Positions 19,186-34,236 of a stretch of 64,000 nt of DNA are shown one piece after another. The stretch is from NCBI RefSeq assembly GCF_009295515.1, contig NZ_RQVV01000011.1:186001-250000 (forward strand). The letters are read 5' to 3'. Numbering within the stretch: position 1 is the first letter of the stretch; every line of letters starts with the position of its first letter. This stretch comes from Erwinia endophytica (GTDB taxonomy: Bacteria > Pseudomonadota > Gammaproteobacteria > Enterobacterales > Enterobacteriaceae). The notes under the pieces were generated by a model. The model did not search any database and was not told the DNA's origin. It worked only from the letters and a program-made list of their open reading frames with translations. The position numbers and the translations under genes are program-made.

Positions 19186-19884
19186 TTAAATCGCCTCAAA
19201 AAGGATCTGTTGCCGCCAGCAGCCTGTCGCCAGTGGTTGATGTGCCAGTGAATCTATCTGTTGCAGATAATCAGATCTGGCAATTTCTTCCGCGCCAAGT
19301 GAGGCGGTATGTGGATTCAGTATCTGACAATCGATTAACTTGCCGCCCTGCTGCTGAAAATAACGGCTGAATACCAGCAGTGCCGTCTTTGAGGCATTTT
19401 CGCGGCGGCTGAACATCGACTCGCCACAGAAAATTTGTCCCAGTGCTAACCCGTACATGCCACCGACCAGCTCGTTGCCAAACCAGACTTCGATTGATTG
19501 CGCATGACCTGCCTCAAACAACGTTAGCCAGGCGCGTTTAACTTCATGGGTTATCCAGGTGCCTTCCTGGCGATCGCTGGCGCAGCCTTCGATCACCTGA
19601 TAAAAGTTCTGATTCATGGTGACGACATAGGGTGAACGCTGATGAAAGCGCCTCATGCTGCGACTAAGATGAAATTTCTGCGGATAGAGTACCGCACGAG
19701 GATCGGGAGACCACCAAAGGATCGGGTCGCCGGGAGAAAACCACGGGAATATACCACGGTAATAGGCCGCGAGTAGTCGCGGAGGACTGAGGTCACCGCC
19801 CATTGCCAGCAACCCATTAGGTTCCCGTAGCGCCATTTCTGGCGGGGGGAAATTCAGTGATTCGGAAAGCTGGACCAGACGCAT
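19186..19884 (-). CDS. aat: Leucyl/phenylalanyl-tRNA-protein transferase Aat
   Basis: Transfers Leu or Phe from aminoacyl-tRNA to proteins with N-terminal Arg or Lys, making them substrates for ClpS-ClpAP. From the ATG at 19884 it has 232 residues (E. coli 234) and begins MRLVQLS, as in the family. An in-frame TTG at 19902 with a better placed AAGG site could add six residues, so the start is not settled. Conserved [21 protein letters not shown] near 43-63, the [14 protein letters not shown] core and FCGESMFSR near 150 are intact. It follows cydC by 15-33 bases and is likely in the same transcript. Confidence 0.93.
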   Translation of the reverse strand: MRLVQLSESLNFPPPEMALREPNGLLAMGGDLSPPRLLAAYYRGIFPWFSPGDPILWWSPDPRAVLYPQKFHLSRSMRRFHQRSPYVVTMNQNFYQVIEGCASDRQEGTWITHEVKRAWLTLFEAGHAQSIEVWFGNELVGGMYGLALGQIFCGESMFSRRENASKTALLVFSRYFQQQGGKLIDCQILNPHTASLGAEEIARSDYLQQIDSLAHQPLATGCWRQQILFEAI

Positions 19885-19917
19885 GGCGAATATCTCTGGC
19901 AAATGTGTGCCTTTGCA

Positions 19918-21645
19918 CTATAGCGCAAGCTGCTGGTGAAAATACCAGTAACGGCCTCGTTTGGCGATTAATTCAGCGTGATTTCCCTGCTCGATAATGC
20001 TGCCGTTGTCCATTATGCAGATTTTATCAAAGTAATGCAGCCCTTGCAGACGATGCGTCACCATCACCAGCGTTCTGTTCTGTGCCACTTGCTGTAACAG
20101 CGCGAGGATTTGCTGTTCGGTTTCGGCATCCAACCCTTCCGTTGGTTCATCCAGCAACAGCAAGGATCCCCCATGAAGCAGGGCGCGAGCCAGCCCCAGG
20201 CGCCGTAACTCGCCTCCTGAGAGCTGACGGCCACCTTCACCTAACCAGGCGTTCAATCCCTGATCGTTGTCCAGCAATCCTTCCAGCCCAACCTGGTGCA
20301 GGACGGCAACCAATTGTTCATCATCGCTCTCCGCTGAGGCCAGGCGCAGGTTTTCTCTTAGCGTATTGCTGAATAAATGCACTCGTTGAGTCACCACGCT
20401 GGTCATGGCCCGTAATGACGGTTCATCCCAGTGTTTTATCGGCTGACCGTTCAGGATGATTTCACCGCTATCAACATCCCAGGCGCGGGTTAACAGTTGG
20501 AGCAGGGTGGACTTGCCGCAACCGGTTCGTCCGAGCAGCGCGATATGTTCACCGGCATTGAGGGTCAGTGAGATCTTCTGCAACGTGGTTCTGCCGCGTT
20601 CATAGCTGAATGTTACATCACGCAAGGTCAGTTGAGCCCCCTGAGCGATGGGGGGCATCGCACTGGGAAAGCTGACGGCAGGTTGTTGACTCATGATTTG
20701 GCTCACCCGTTGTGCGGAAGCCATCACCTGTCCGAGGTGTAGAAATGCGCCGCCCACTGGCGCCAGAGCTTCAAAAGCGGCAAGGGTGCAGAATACGAAC
20801 AGGGCAATCAATGCGTCGGGCTGTGTTTCGCTGCCTGTTCCGCCCGTACAGAGCCAGAGTATGAGCACCAAAGTAAAACCGCTGATCAGCAGCAGTAAAG
20901 CCTGAGAAAGCCCGCCAAGGCTTGCCTGAGCGCGTTGAGCCTCTTGCCATTGCGTTTCAGTATCGTCCAGACAATGTCGAAAGCGGGATGCGGCGCCATA
21001 CAGTTTCAGCTCGGTCTGACCTTGCAACCAGCCGGTAAGCTGGTCGCGATACTGCGCCTGCAGTCGGCTCAGCGCCGCACCAGTTGGACGCCCCATGCCA
21101 TAAAAGAACGGAGGTAGCAGCAACAGCGTCAGGAGCAGCAACCCTCCCAGGGCCAGGGCCAGTTGCCAGTCGAGCCAACTGAGGCCGACTGACACCGCCA
21201 GAATAACGGCCAGAGCCCCGATCAACGGCGAAATGATGCGCAGATACAGATGATCAAGGGTATCCACATCCGCCACCAGTCTGTTGAGCAGGTCGCCCTG
21301 GCGAAAGCCAGCCAGTCCGGCAGGAGAAAGCGGCATTAGCTTGCTGAAGGTAAATACGCGCAGATGTTCAAGTACCCGGAAGGTACCGTCATGGCTGACC
21401 AGGCGCTCAAAATAACGAGCAACGGTACGGATGATCGCCGCGCCGCGGACACCTGCCGCGGGCAACATATAGTTGAAGCTGTATAAACCCGCGATACCGG
21501 CCAGCGACGAAGCCGCCAGGAACCAGCCGGATAACGTCAGCAGCCCGATACTGGCCAGTAAGGTCATTACCGCCAGTATCACTCCTAACGTCAGGCGCCA
21601 GAAATGACGACGGTAAAGAGCTAAAAAGGGCAGTAGTATTTTCAT
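19918..21645 (-). CDS. cydC: Heterodimeric ABC exporter subunit CydC (cysteine/glutathione)
   Basis: Half-transporter that pairs with CydD to export cysteine and glutathione to the periplasm, needed for cytochrome bd and c assembly. 575 residues (E. coli 573): a six-helix membrane domain (1-320), then an ATPase domain with Walker A GRTGCGKST near 368, signature LSGGELRR near 477 and Walker B LLLLDEPTEGLD near 497. Its ATG overlaps the cydD stop (four bases). aat follows directly. Confidence 0.96.
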   Translation of the reverse strand: MKILLPFLALYRRHFWRLTLGVILAVMTLLASIGLLTLSGWFLAASSLAGIAGLYSFNYMLPAAGVRGAAIIRTVARYFERLVSHDGTFRVLEHLRVFTFSKLMPLSPAGLAGFRQGDLLNRLVADVDTLDHLYLRIISPLIGALAVILAVSVGLSWLDWQLALALGGLLLLTLLLLPPFFYGMGRPTGAALSRLQAQYRDQLTGWLQGQTELKLYGAASRFRHCLDDTETQWQEAQRAQASLGGLSQALLLLISGFTLVLILWLCTGGTGSETQPDALIALFVFCTLAAFEALAPVGGAFLHLGQVMASAQRVSQIMSQQPAVSFPSAMPPIAQGAQLTLRDVTFSYERGRTTLQKISLTLNAGEHIALLGRTGCGKSTLLQLLTRAWDVDSGEIILNGQPIKHWDEPSLRAMTSVVTQRVHLFSNTLRENLRLASAESDDEQLVAVLHQVGLEGLLDNDQGLNAWLGEGGRQLSGGELRRLGLARALLHGGSLLLLDEPTEGLDAETEQQILALLQQVAQNRTLVMVTHRLQGLHYFDKICIMDNGSIIEQGNHAELIAKRGRYWYFHQQLAL

Positions 21646-23411
21646 TCAACCACCTCCTGACGCCGGGAGACCAGCTCAGCAAAAGCGCCTGTAGTGTGCA
21701 AAAGCTGCTGATAGCTGCCTTGCTGAATAATGTTACCGTTACGCATCAACCAGATCTCATCCCACTGAGCGAGTTGGCTGAGCTGGTGGGTGATGAGGAG
21801 TGTACTTTGCTGGTGAGAGGCCGTCTGCAATGCCTGATTGACATGATGTTCGCTGTGGCTGTCCAGACTTGCACCGGGCTCATCCAGCAACAGCAGTTTG
21901 CAGGGTTTATATAACGCCCTGGCGACAGCAATACGTTGAGCCTGTCCTACCGAGAGGTTGGCTGCCTGTTCGCCAATGTCACTTTCCAGTCCCTGGGGCA
22001 GTAATGGCAGGAATTCAGAGACGCCAGCAGTCTCGCAAATCTGCTGTAATTTTTCCGTATCGCGGCTACCGTTCAGGGCGATATTTTCACCCAGCGTGGG
22101 CGCCGGCAGATGAGGGTTTTGCCCGACCCAGGCCAACTGCTGTTGCCAGTATTCTTGCTGAATATCACGGAGTTCCACCCCGTTCACCTGCAGTGAACCC
22201 TGATAGGGCAGGTTACCCAGGATAACATTGAGCAGCGACGTTTTCCCTGCGCCGCTTTGACCCACCAAAGCAATCCTCTGACCGGGTCTCACGCTAAAGT
22301 TCAATGGGCCAGCCAGCACAGTTCCCTGAGGAGAGACAATTCGCAACTCTTCGGCGATAAGGGTCAGACCGTTGTGGAAATCCGGCTTTTGTTCGCCATG
22401 CTGTACTGTCAACTCGGTGGTTTCAGTCAGAAAGACTTCCAGTGCATCCGCTCCCCCGACAGCCTGTGCTTTCGCGTGATAAAAGGTGCCAAGATCCCGC
22501 AGTGGCAGGAAAAATTCAGGGGCGAGGATCAGCGCAAGGAAACCGGCAAATAGGGTGATGCCGCTGCCGTAATGACCGAAGTTCAATTCGCCGAGATAGG
22601 AGAAACCAAAGTAAACAGCGACGACTGCAATGGAAAGCGAGGCGAAAAATTCCAGGACGGCGGAGGAAAGGAAAGCGAGTCGTAACACCTCCATAGTGCG
22701 TTGACGAAAATCGGTCGAGGCTGCGCGGATTTGACCCGTTTCAGCTTCCGCACGGTGAAACAGTCGCAGTGTATCCAGCCCACGCAGACGATCGAGGAAA
22801 TGCCCGCTGAGTCGCGCCAGCGCCTGAAAATTACGGCGATTGGCATCGGCAGCGCCCATACCGACCAGGGCCATAAACAGCGGGATCAGCGGCGCCGTAG
22901 CCAGCAGAATCAGTGCGGCTGCCCAGTTCACCGGAAACAGGGCTAACAGGATAACGCAGGGGATAATAACCGCCAGCAGCATCTGGGGCTGATAGCGTGA
23001 GTAATAATCCTGCATGTCTTCAATTTGTTCCAGTAGCAAAGTGGCCCAACTTCCGGCTGGTTTTCCCTGGATCCACGCCGCGCCGAGAACCTCAAGTCGG
23101 TCAAGCACTGTCCGGCGCAGTGTCTGCCTGATGGTTTTACCATACTCGAAGCCGGCTTTTTCGCGCAGCCAGACCAGTAGCGCACGCAGAACAAAACAGC
23201 CGAAGAGCAGCATAAATTGAGGGATCAACATGGTGCGAGAAAGGTGCTCAACAATCAGTGACTGTAACAGACTGGCCAGTAGCCAGGCCTGGAGGAGGAT
23301 CAGCAGCGCACTGCATAGCCCCAGAAACAGTGAAATCCGTAACCAGCGTTTGCCAGGCCCGCTCTGACTTTTCAGCCAGCGAAGTAATTGTTGCTGCCGT
23401 GATTTATCCAT
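21642..23411 (-). CDS. cydD: Heterodimeric ABC exporter subunit CydD (cysteine/glutathione)
   Basis: Partner of CydC in the thiol exporter. 589 residues (E. coli 588). Six hydrophobic helices in the first 330 residues; Walker A GQSGAGKTS near 383, signature in LSVGQAQR near 485 (a V replaces the usual second G) and Walker B LLLLDEPGASLD near 506. First gene of cydDC-aat, 147 bases after trxB with a terminator between, so it must have its own promoter in that gap. Confidence 0.96.
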   Translation of the reverse strand: MDKSRQQQLLRWLKSQSGPGKRWLRISLFLGLCSALLILLQAWLLASLLQSLIVEHLSRTMLIPQFMLLFGCFVLRALLVWLREKAGFEYGKTIRQTLRRTVLDRLEVLGAAWIQGKPAGSWATLLLEQIEDMQDYYSRYQPQMLLAVIIPCVILLALFPVNWAAALILLATAPLIPLFMALVGMGAADANRRNFQALARLSGHFLDRLRGLDTLRLFHRAEAETGQIRAASTDFRQRTMEVLRLAFLSSAVLEFFASLSIAVVAVYFGFSYLGELNFGHYGSGITLFAGFLALILAPEFFLPLRDLGTFYHAKAQAVGGADALEVFLTETTELTVQHGEQKPDFHNGLTLIAEELRIVSPQGTVLAGPLNFSVRPGQRIALVGQSGAGKTSLLNVILGNLPYQGSLQVNGVELRDIQQEYWQQQLAWVGQNPHLPAPTLGENIALNGSRDTEKLQQICETAGVSEFLPLLPQGLESDIGEQAANLSVGQAQRIAVARALYKPCKLLLLDEPGASLDSHSEHHVNQALQTASHQQSTLLITHQLSQLAQWDEIWLMRNGNIIQQGSYQQLLHTTGAFAELVSRRQEVVE

Positions 23412-23502
23412 GCCTTACCAGAGACTCGGGCGTTCCGCATACGGAACCGAAACAGCCCTGTATATTCAGGGGAATTATTGGCAATGTTACAATGCAGAAC
23501 GC

Positions 23503-23530
23503 AAAAAGGCGACCAGTGAGGGTCGCCTTT
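23503..23530 (-). terminator. trxB rho-independent terminator
   Basis: AAAGGCGACC (23505-23514) pairs perfectly with GGTCGCCTTT (23521-23530) around a six-base loop, and on the minus strand the stem runs into TTTTT. It separates trxB from cydD. Confidence 0.85.
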
Positions 23531-23558
23531 GGTTATATTGATGCAAGGATTTAACAAT

Positions 23559-25057
<1,499 letters not shown>

Positions 25058-25552
25058 ATGGTAGACAATAAAAAACGACCCGGTAAAGATCTCGATAGAA
25101 TTGATCGCAACATCCTGAATGAACTGCAAAAGGATGGACGTATCTCGAACGTTGAGCTTTCCAAACGCGTAGGTTTATCACCGACACCTTGCCTTGAGCG
25201 GGTTCGCCGTCTTGAACGACAGGGCTTCATTCTTGGCTATACCGCCCAGTTGAATCCACATTATCTGGATGCTTCGCTATTGGTATTTGTTGAGATTACT
25301 CTGAATCGTGGTGCGCCCGATGTGTTTGAGCAATTTAACGCTGCGGTGCAAAAACTTGAGGAAACTCAAGAGTGTCATTTGGTTTCAGGCGATTTCGATT
25401 ATCTGCTAAAAACCCGGGTGCCGGATATGTCAGCTTACCGTAAACTGCTGGGTGAGACCTTATTACGCCTGCCGGGCGTGAATGATACGCGGACCTATGT
25501 GGTGATGGAAGAAGTGAAACAAAGTAACCGTTTGGTGATTAAAACGCGGTAA
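25058..25552 (+). CDS. lrp: Leucine-responsive regulatory protein Lrp
   Basis: Global regulator of amino-acid metabolism and transport. 164 residues, the same as E. coli, and almost identical in sequence. The N-terminal helix-turn-helix (SNVELSKRVGLSPTPCLERVRRL within residues 30-52) and the RAM leucine-sensing domain (LVFVEITLNRGAPDVFEQF, VSGDFDYLL, VVMEEVK) are intact. The long leader upstream leaves room for autoregulation, but I did not identify specific Lrp sites. It stands divergent to trxB and before ftsK, as in E. coli. Confidence 0.98.
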   Translation: MVDNKKRPGKDLDRIDRNILNELQKDGRISNVELSKRVGLSPTPCLERVRRLERQGFILGYTAQLNPHYLDASLLVFVEITLNRGAPDVFEQFNAAVQKLEETQECHLVSGDFDYLLKTRVPDMSAYRKLLGETLLRLPGVNDTRTYVVMEEVKQSNRLVIKTR

Positions 25553-25671
25553 CACAGGGCAGGTGCAAAACCTGAAAGATTTCGGTACACTCCTGTGAAT
25601 TCATACAGGTTCAGCGTCGGGCTTGCCCGGCGCTGTTGCCTTCATAAGTTTACAGGCACCTGGAGATGCGC

Positions 25672-28600
25672 TTGAGCCAGGAATACACAGAAGATAAAGA
25701 CGTTTCGTTACAACCGCTGAGCAGTGGACGTCGGCTGCTGGAAGCGTTGCTGATTATTGTTGCTCTTTTCGCCGTCTATCTGATGATGGCGCTGATGAGC
25801 TTCAATCCTTCCGATCCCAGTTGGTCGCAAACCGCCTGGCACGAACCCATCCATAATTTGGGGGGGAGTGTGGGAGCGTGGCTGGCCGATACACTGTTTT
25901 TCATTTTTGGTGTGATGGCCTATGCCATTCCGCCAGTTATTTTAGGCCTGTGCTGGATAACGTTCCGCCAGCGTCATGCTCAGGATTATATCGACTACTT
26001 TGCCGTTGCACTGCGTCTGATTGGTGTTCTTGCGCTGGTGGTGACTTCCTGTGGGCTGGCCGCGTTGAATGCCGATGATATCTGGTATTTTGCCTCGGGC
26101 GGGGTGATTGGTAGCCTGCTAAGTAGTGCCATGTCACCCTGGTTCAGTGGAGCCGGAGGCACCCTGGCGCTGTTGTTTATCTGGGCGGCTGGCCTCACCT
26201 TATACACTGGCTGGTCGTGGCTGACTATTGCTGAGAAAATCGGCGGTGCCGTGATGGGTGTGCTGATGTTTGCCAGTAATCGTTCGCGTGATGATCAGCG
26301 TTGGCATGAAGAAGAGGATGATGACGAAGAGTTGCCGGTTCCGGAGCGCAAGCAAAGCGTGCATCGTGATGATGACGATGATGTGTTACTGGTCGCGCCG
26401 AAGCACATAGCAAAAGAGCGTGAGGAATACGATGATGATGAAGAGGAAAGCGATCCCCTGCTGAGTAAGACCGAGGTTGCCACAACAACTGCTGTTGGTG
26501 CAGTGGAACCGATAGCTGAAGCCTCGCAACCGGCTATAGCCTCTGATACTGCGGTGACCTCAGCGCCGGTATTTTCTCAGCCGACTCATGAGATATCTCC
26601 TTCTGTGACGCCTCCGCCAGTCGCGACGCCTGAATTATATCGTTTTGAGATTCCGGAAGAAACGCCCCCCCCTACAGTGCCAGTGGTCGACGAAGAAGAT
26701 GACGGTCCGCAAATGGGCAACTGGCGTGAAGTGTCGTCATCGCCATCTGATTTATCCTCCCCACCTCAGACCCAGCCGCTCTCGCCATCGATTGTGGCGG
26801 CAAAAGGCCTGACCGATGCGGCAAAAGTAGCGGCGACAGCTTCAATTGCCGCACCATTGATGTCAGGTCTCAGTGCCACCAGCGAAGCGGCTAATACCCA
26901 GGTGAAGCAGGGGATTGGTCCCGCATTGCCGCGTCCTAATCCGGTGAAGCTGCCTACGCGGCGTGAGTTGGCTTCTTACGGTATCAAACTGCCATCGCAG
27001 CGTATGGCAGAAGAAAAAGCGAAAAGAGAACAACAACTGCGTCAGCAAAATACATTAGCACCGTCTACTGACGCGGGGCATGAAGATGACGCGCTGGAGC
27101 AGACGAAATTGCGTGAGGCCTTTATGACTCAGCAACGGGATCGTTACGGCGAGACGTATGCTGAAGATGACGAAGACGCTCTGCAGCAAGCAATACTGGC
27201 CCGGCAATTCGCGGAGCAGCAGAGTCAACGTTACGCGCAGAAAGCGGAACTGGATGGTGGTCCGACTTTCCGCCTGGATACCTCCGGGGCGTTTGATTTT
27301 TCACCGATGGATGATCTGGTGGACGACGGCCCTGGCGAGCCTCTGTTTACATTATCAGCGATGCCGGAACCTGATGCGCGGGTCGAACAGCTGCAGCATC
27401 AGCCACAGCCGACCTCCTCGCAGCAGCCAACTGCGCCAGCATGGCAAACGCCTCCTCCTGCCCAGCCGGAGCCGACCGTAATTGTTCCTCCAGCGTCTGA
27501 CGTTCCTGCTCAACCTATGGCTGACAGCCTGTTCCACCCATTCCTGGTGCGCCATGAGCAGCCATTGGAAAAACCGACCACGCCGTTGCCGACATTAGAT
27601 CTGCTGACTGCACCTCCTGCGGAAGCGGAACCGGTGGATATGTTTGCTCTGGAGCAGACCGCCCGTCTGGTGGAAGCCCGTCTGGCGGACTATCGGGTTA
27701 AAGCGGAAGTGGTGGGGATTTCGCCGGGTCCGGTTATTACTCGTTTCGAGCTGGATTTGGCACCGGGTGTTAAAGCGGCACGCATTTCCAACCTGTCGCG
27801 GGATCTGGCCCGTTCACTTTCCGCTGTCGCGGTACGTGTGGTGGAGGTTATCCCGGGTAAACCGTATGTGGGCCTGGAACTGCCTAACAAGCATCGCCAG
27901 ACCGTTTATATGCGTGAAGTGCTGGAGTGTGACAAATTCCGCGACAACCCTTCACCGCTGGCTGTGGTGTTGGGTAAAGACATTGCGGGTCAGCCAGTGG
28001 TGGCTGATTTGGCGAAAATGCCGCATCTGCTGGTTGCCGGGACGACCGGTTCTGGTAAGTCGGTTGGTGTGAACGCGATGATCATCAGTATGCTGTATAA
28101 AGCCACGCCAGAAGAAGTGCGCTTTATCATGATCGACCCGAAAATGCTTGAACTGTCGGTTTACGAAGGTATTCCGCACTTGCTGACAGAAGTCGTCACC
28201 GATATGAAGGATGCCGCTAACGCGTTGCGCTGGAGCGTCGGTGAGATGGAGCGTCGTTATAAGCTGATGTCGGCGTTGGGTGTGCGTAACCTGGCGGGTT
28301 ACAATGAGAAGGTTGAGCAGGCCGACGCGATGGGACGGCCAATACCCGATCCATTCTGGAAACCAGGCGACAGCATGGATACCACGCCGCCGGTACTGGA
28401 AAAACTGCCGTATATCGTGGTTATGGTCGATGAATTTGCCGATCTGATGATGGCGGTAGGTAAGAAAGTTGAAGAGTTGATTGCCCGACTGGCGCAGAAA
28501 GCGCGTGCGGCAGGTATTCACCTCGTTCTGGCCACTCAGCGTCCATCGGTGGATGTGATAACCGGCCTGATCAAGGCTAACATTCCAACCCGTATCGCTT

Positions 28601-29061
28601 TCACCGTATCAAGTAAGATTGATTCCCGTACTATTCTCGATCAGGGAGGGGCGGAATCGTTGCTGGGGATGGGGGATATGCTGTATATGCCGCCTAACTC
28701 CTCCATGCCGGTGCGTGTACATGGTGCCTTTGTCCGCGATCAGGAAGTCCATGCTGTGGTTCAGGACTGGAAAGCGCGCGGGCGTCCACAGTACATCGAC
28801 AGTATTACCGCCGGTGAAGAAAGTGAAGGTGGTGGGCTGGGGCTGGATGGTGATGAAGAGTTGGATCCGTTGTTCGATCAGGCGGTGGCGTTCGTGGTTG
28901 AAAAACGTCGGGCGTCCATTTCCGGTGTACAGCGTCAGTTCCGCATTGGCTATAACCGTGCAGCGCGCATTATTGAGCAGATGGAAGTGCAGGGGATTGT
29001 TTCTTCACCGGGTCATAACGGTAACCGTGAGGTGCTTTCTCCACCGCCACATGAGATGTGA
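25672..29061 (+). CDS. ftsK: DNA translocase FtsK
   Basis: Septal DNA pump that resolves chromosome dimers at dif through XerCD and helps divisome assembly. The likely start is a TTG at 25672, placed six bases after GGAG; the ATG six bases earlier touches this site and cannot use it. The product is 1129 residues beginning MSQEYTEDK, against 1329 in E. coli. Four membrane segments lie in the first 200 residues; the linker (about 205-650) is acidic, then rich in Pro and Gln, and shorter than in E. coli. The motor has Walker A GTTGSGKS near 788 and VDEFADLM near 923, and the last 65 residues are the KOPS-reading gamma domain ([13 protein letters not shown]). Confidence 0.96.
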   Translation: MSQEYTEDKDVSLQPLSSGRRLLEALLIIVALFAVYLMMALMSFNPSDPSWSQTAWHEPIHNLGGSVGAWLADTLFFIFGVMAYAIPPVILGLCWITFRQRHAQDYIDYFAVALRLIGVLALVVTSCGLAALNADDIWYFASGGVIGSLLSSAMSPWFSGAGGTLALLFIWAAGLTLYTGWSWLTIAEKIGGAVMGVLMFASNRSRDDQRWHEEEDDDEELPVPERKQSVHRDDDDDVLLVAPKHIAKEREEYDDDEEESDPLLSKTEVATTTAVGAVEPIAEASQPAIASDTAVTSAPVFSQPTHEISPSVTPPPVATPELYRFEIPEETPPPTVPVVDEEDDGPQMGNWREVSSSPSDLSSPPQTQPLSPSIVAAKGLTDAAKVAATASIAAPLMSGLSATSEAANTQVKQGIGPALPRPNPVKLPTRRELASYGIKLPSQRMAEEKAKREQQLRQQNTLAPSTDAGHEDDALEQTKLREAFMTQQRDRYGETYAEDDEDALQQAILARQFAEQQSQRYAQKAELDGGPTFRLDTSGAFDFSPMDDLVDDGPGEPLFTLSAMPEPDARVEQLQHQPQPTSSQQPTAPAWQTPPPAQPEPTVIVPPASDVPAQPMADSLFHPFLVRHEQPLEKPTTPLPTLDLLTAPPAEAEPVDMFALEQTARLVEARLADYRVKAEVVGISPGPVITRFELDLAPGVKAARISNLSRDLARSLSAVAVRVVEVIPGKPYVGLELPNKHRQTVYMREVLECDKFRDNPSPLAVVLGKDIAGQPVVADLAKMPHLLVAGTTGSGKSVGVNAMIISMLYKATPEEVRFIMIDPKMLELSVYEGIPHLLTEVVTDMKDAANALRWSVGEMERRYKLMSALGVRNLAGYNEKVEQADAMGRPIPDPFWKPGDSMDTTPPVLEKLPYIVVMVDEFADLMMAVGKKVEELIARLAQKARAAGIHLVLATQRPSVDVITGLIKANIPTRIAFTVSSKIDSRTILDQGGAESLLGMGDMLYMPPNSSMPVRVHGAFVRDQEVHAVVQDWKARGRPQYIDSITAGEESEGGGLGLDGDEELDPLFDQAVAFVVEKRRASISGVQRQFRIGYNRAARIIEQMEVQGIVSSPGHNGNREVLSPPPHEM

Positions 29062-29266
29062 TGTCGTCACCTTCTGTGATTTCACCGTTACAGCGGGCTG
29101 GGGTGACCCGGCCCGTTGAGTTTTCAGGGGAAATCCCCATATCCAGCAGACAGGCCGGTCTCTCATTCAGGCTAATCTTCTGTTGCTATTGTTCCAGCCT
29201 GGCTACAGTTATTCACGTAAGCTTCCCTGATGGCAGGGATCTAAAAGTTTCAATAAGGATGCCGTG

Positions 29267-29878
29267 ATGAAAAGATTAATGATCTCCTGCTGCCTGCTGG
29301 CGGTTTTCTCTTCCGCCAGCGTATTGGCCGATGCTTCTGCCGATTTGCAGCAGCGTCTGGATAAAGTGAAAAGTTTCCATGCGACCTTTACGCAGAAAGT
29401 GACTGATGGCAGTGGTCAGTCAGTACAGGATGGTGAAGGTGAACTGTGGGTCAAACGTCCTAATCTGTTTAACTGGCATATGACGGCGCCGGATGAAAGC
29501 ATATTGATTTCCGATGGTAAAACCTTATGGTTTTATAATCCGTTTGTTGAACAGGTCAGTGCGACCTGGCTGAAAGACGCCACCAGCAACACGCCCTTCA
29601 TGCTGATAGCCCGTAACCAGCACAGCGACTGGCAGCAGTACAATATCAAGCAGCAGGGGGACAGCTTTGAGCTGACGCCTAAATCAGCTGATGGCAATCT
29701 GAAGCAGTTCACTATTAATGTTTCCACCAACGGTACGATCAATCAGTTCAGTGCCGTTGAGCAGGACGGTCAGCGTAGTCGCTATGTGCTGAAAAGTCAG
29801 CAGAATGGCGCGATCAGCGCCGATAAATTCCAGTTTACGCCGCCAAAAGGTGTGACGGTGGACGATCAACGTCAGTGA
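29267..29878 (+). CDS. lolA: Outer-membrane lipoprotein carrier protein LolA
   Basis: Periplasmic chaperone that takes lipoproteins from LolCDE to LolB. Start at the ATG at 29267 (AAGGA seven bases upstream) rather than the GTG just before gives 203 residues, as in E. coli. Signal peptide with cleavage expected after residue 21 (SVLA-DA). Conserved [21 protein letters not shown] and FWFYNPF-type stretches (here [10 protein letters not shown]) are present. Seven bases separate it from rarA, so the two are co-translated. Confidence 0.96.
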   Translation: MKRLMISCCLLAVFSSASVLADASADLQQRLDKVKSFHATFTQKVTDGSGQSVQDGEGELWVKRPNLFNWHMTAPDESILISDGKTLWFYNPFVEQVSATWLKDATSNTPFMLIARNQHSDWQQYNIKQQGDSFELTPKSADGNLKQFTINVSTNGTINQFSAVEQDGQRSRYVLKSQQNGAISADKFQFTPPKGVTVDDQRQ

Positions 29879-29885
29879 GGTCAAT

Positions 29886-32616
<2,731 letters not shown>

Positions 32617-32639
32617 TTTTCAGGTAATTATGGCGCTGA

Positions 32640-32672
32640 AAAACCTGCTGGCTATTCGCCCGCAGGTTTTTT
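32640..32672 (+). terminator. serS rho-independent terminator
   Basis: AAAACCTGC (32640-32648) pairs with GCAGGTTTT (32662-32670) and is followed by further T residues, 24 bases after the serS stop. Confidence 0.85.
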
Positions 32673-32910
32673 GCTTCTGGCGAACGATAAATGATAAAAC
32701 AGTGCTGAACTTACACAGATATTCCGTCAATGTCGTGTTAAAAGACCAAAAATAAAAATTATCGACGGGTTTTCGAAGCATATCGATAAAATCGTAATTT
32801 ATCATAGAGATAATCTGTCTTTTCTGCGGAAAGACAGTTCCGCTAAGCTATTGTAGATAAAAAAATTAAATCGCTATCAGGCAAATTGTGCGGTGGCCGA
32901 TTTCGGGTCG

Positions 32911-32938
32911 TTGACAATTAATTAGCGAATGGCATTAT
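32911..32938 (+). promoter_or_regulatory. ycaD promoter
   Basis: Perfect -35 TTGACA (32911-32916), 16-base spacer and -10 CATTAT (32933-32938), about 40 bases before the ycaD ATG. Confidence 0.6.
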
Positions 32939-32976
32939 GCGCGCAAAATCCTCCGCCGTTTTGGTTGTTTCTGACA

Positions 32977-34128
32977 ATGTCCATTTGCTCCCGCCCTGTT
33001 ATTTTGCTGCTCTGTGGTCTGCTGATGCTGACGATCTCTATCGCCGTGCTAAATACCCTGGTACCGCTGTGGCTCACGCATGATTCACTGCCGACCTGGC
33101 AGGTCGGCATAGTGAGTTCTTCCTACTATACGGGCAATCTGGTTGGAACATTACTGGCCGGCAGGATAATCAAACACTTTGCTTTTAATTGTAGTTACTA
33201 TATCGCCTCGATAATATTTGCTGTGGCTACCGCAGCCCTGGGTTTTGAACACGGTTTTTGGGCATGGTCTGTATGGCGATTTATTGCTGGTATTGGTTGT
33301 GCATTAATTTGGGTAGTAGTGGAAAGCGCCTTGTTGCGTAGTGGCACCATACATAACCGTGGTCAACTGTTGGCTGCTTATATGATTTTCTATTATGTCG
33401 GAACCGTTGTAGGACAACTGCTGGTTAGTAAGGTTTCTACTGAACTGTTGCACGTACTGCCGTGGGTCACGGGGATGGTGCTGGCTGCGATCCTGCCGCT
33501 GGTTTTCACCAAAGTGACTGCGAACGAGCATGATGAGGAGTCTGCCGCGGGACGGATGTGGCCGATGTTGCGGCGTCGCAGCGCACGCCTGGGGATTCAC
33601 GGTTGTATTATTTCCGGTATCTTGTTGGGGTCTCTTTACGGCCTGATGCCGCTGTATCTTTCGCATCAGGGAATGAGTGACGCGACAGTCGGCTATTGGA
33701 TGGCACTGTTGGTGAGCTCCGGAATCGTTGGTCAGTGGCCGGTTGGACGTCTGGCCGATCGTTATGGTCGTTTATTGGTGCTGCGGGTGCAGGTCTTTGT
33801 TGTTATTATCGGGGCACTGGCGATGCTGAGCAATACCGTCATGGCACCTGCGTTGTTTGTACTGGGTGGGGCCGGTTTTACACTGTATCCGGTAGCGATG
33901 TCCTGGGCGTGTGAGAAAGTTGCCCACCATGAACTGGTAGCAATGAATCAGGCGTTGCTGCTGAGTTATACCATTGGCAGCCTGATTGGCCCAGCCATGA
34001 CCTCAATGCTGATGCAGAATTATTCCGATCGGGTGCTGTTTGTGATGATTGCCGCTGTCGCGCTGGTTTACCTGATGATGCTATTACGTAAAGCCGACCA
34101 GCATGCCACGCCTGTCGCTCACGCATAG
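32977..34128 (+). CDS. ycaD: MFS transporter YcaD
   Basis: Inner-membrane major facilitator of unknown substrate. From the ATG at 32977 it has 383 residues (E. coli 382); the upstream extension in the same frame covers the promoter -10 and is not used. Twelve hydrophobic segments fit the fold. MFS loop motifs show as [16 protein letters not shown] near 51 and [14 protein letters not shown] near 250. It is related to the YcaD/YfcJ-type transporters. The gene converges on pflA. The substrate is not known. Confidence 0.92.
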   Translation: MSICSRPVILLLCGLLMLTISIAVLNTLVPLWLTHDSLPTWQVGIVSSSYYTGNLVGTLLAGRIIKHFAFNCSYYIASIIFAVATAALGFEHGFWAWSVWRFIAGIGCALIWVVVESALLRSGTIHNRGQLLAAYMIFYYVGTVVGQLLVSKVSTELLHVLPWVTGMVLAAILPLVFTKVTANEHDEESAAGRMWPMLRRRSARLGIHGCIISGILLGSLYGLMPLYLSHQGMSDATVGYWMALLVSSGIVGQWPVGRLADRYGRLLVLRVQVFVVIIGALAMLSNTVMAPALFVLGGAGFTLYPVAMSWACEKVAHHELVAMNQALLLSYTIGSLIGPAMTSMLMQNYSDRVLFVMIAAVALVYLMMLLRKADQHATPVAHA

Positions 34129-34186
34129 TCCTTCAAATGATTCAAGGGACTCGTTACCCACATTTTCATGACTGATAACACAATAG

Positions 34187-34213
34187 CGATGACGTGGCAC
34201 ATGCACGTCATCG
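34187..34213. terminator. Hairpin between convergent ycaD and pflA
   Basis: Perfect 10-bp stem CGATGACGTG (34187-34196) with CACGTCATCG (34204-34213), placed between two converging genes. No U-tract on either side, so it may act only as an RNA-stabilising or weak bidirectional terminator. Confidence 0.3.
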
Positions 34214-34236
34214 TGTGCATATTATTGTCGTATCAC

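Larger units (their letters stand above)
32617..32976. other. Region between serS and ycaD
   Basis: 360 bases, AT-rich in the middle. It holds the serS terminator and the ycaD promoter listed separately. E. coli K-12 has the dmsABC reductase genes between serS and ycaD; no trace of them is seen here. Confidence 0.6.
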
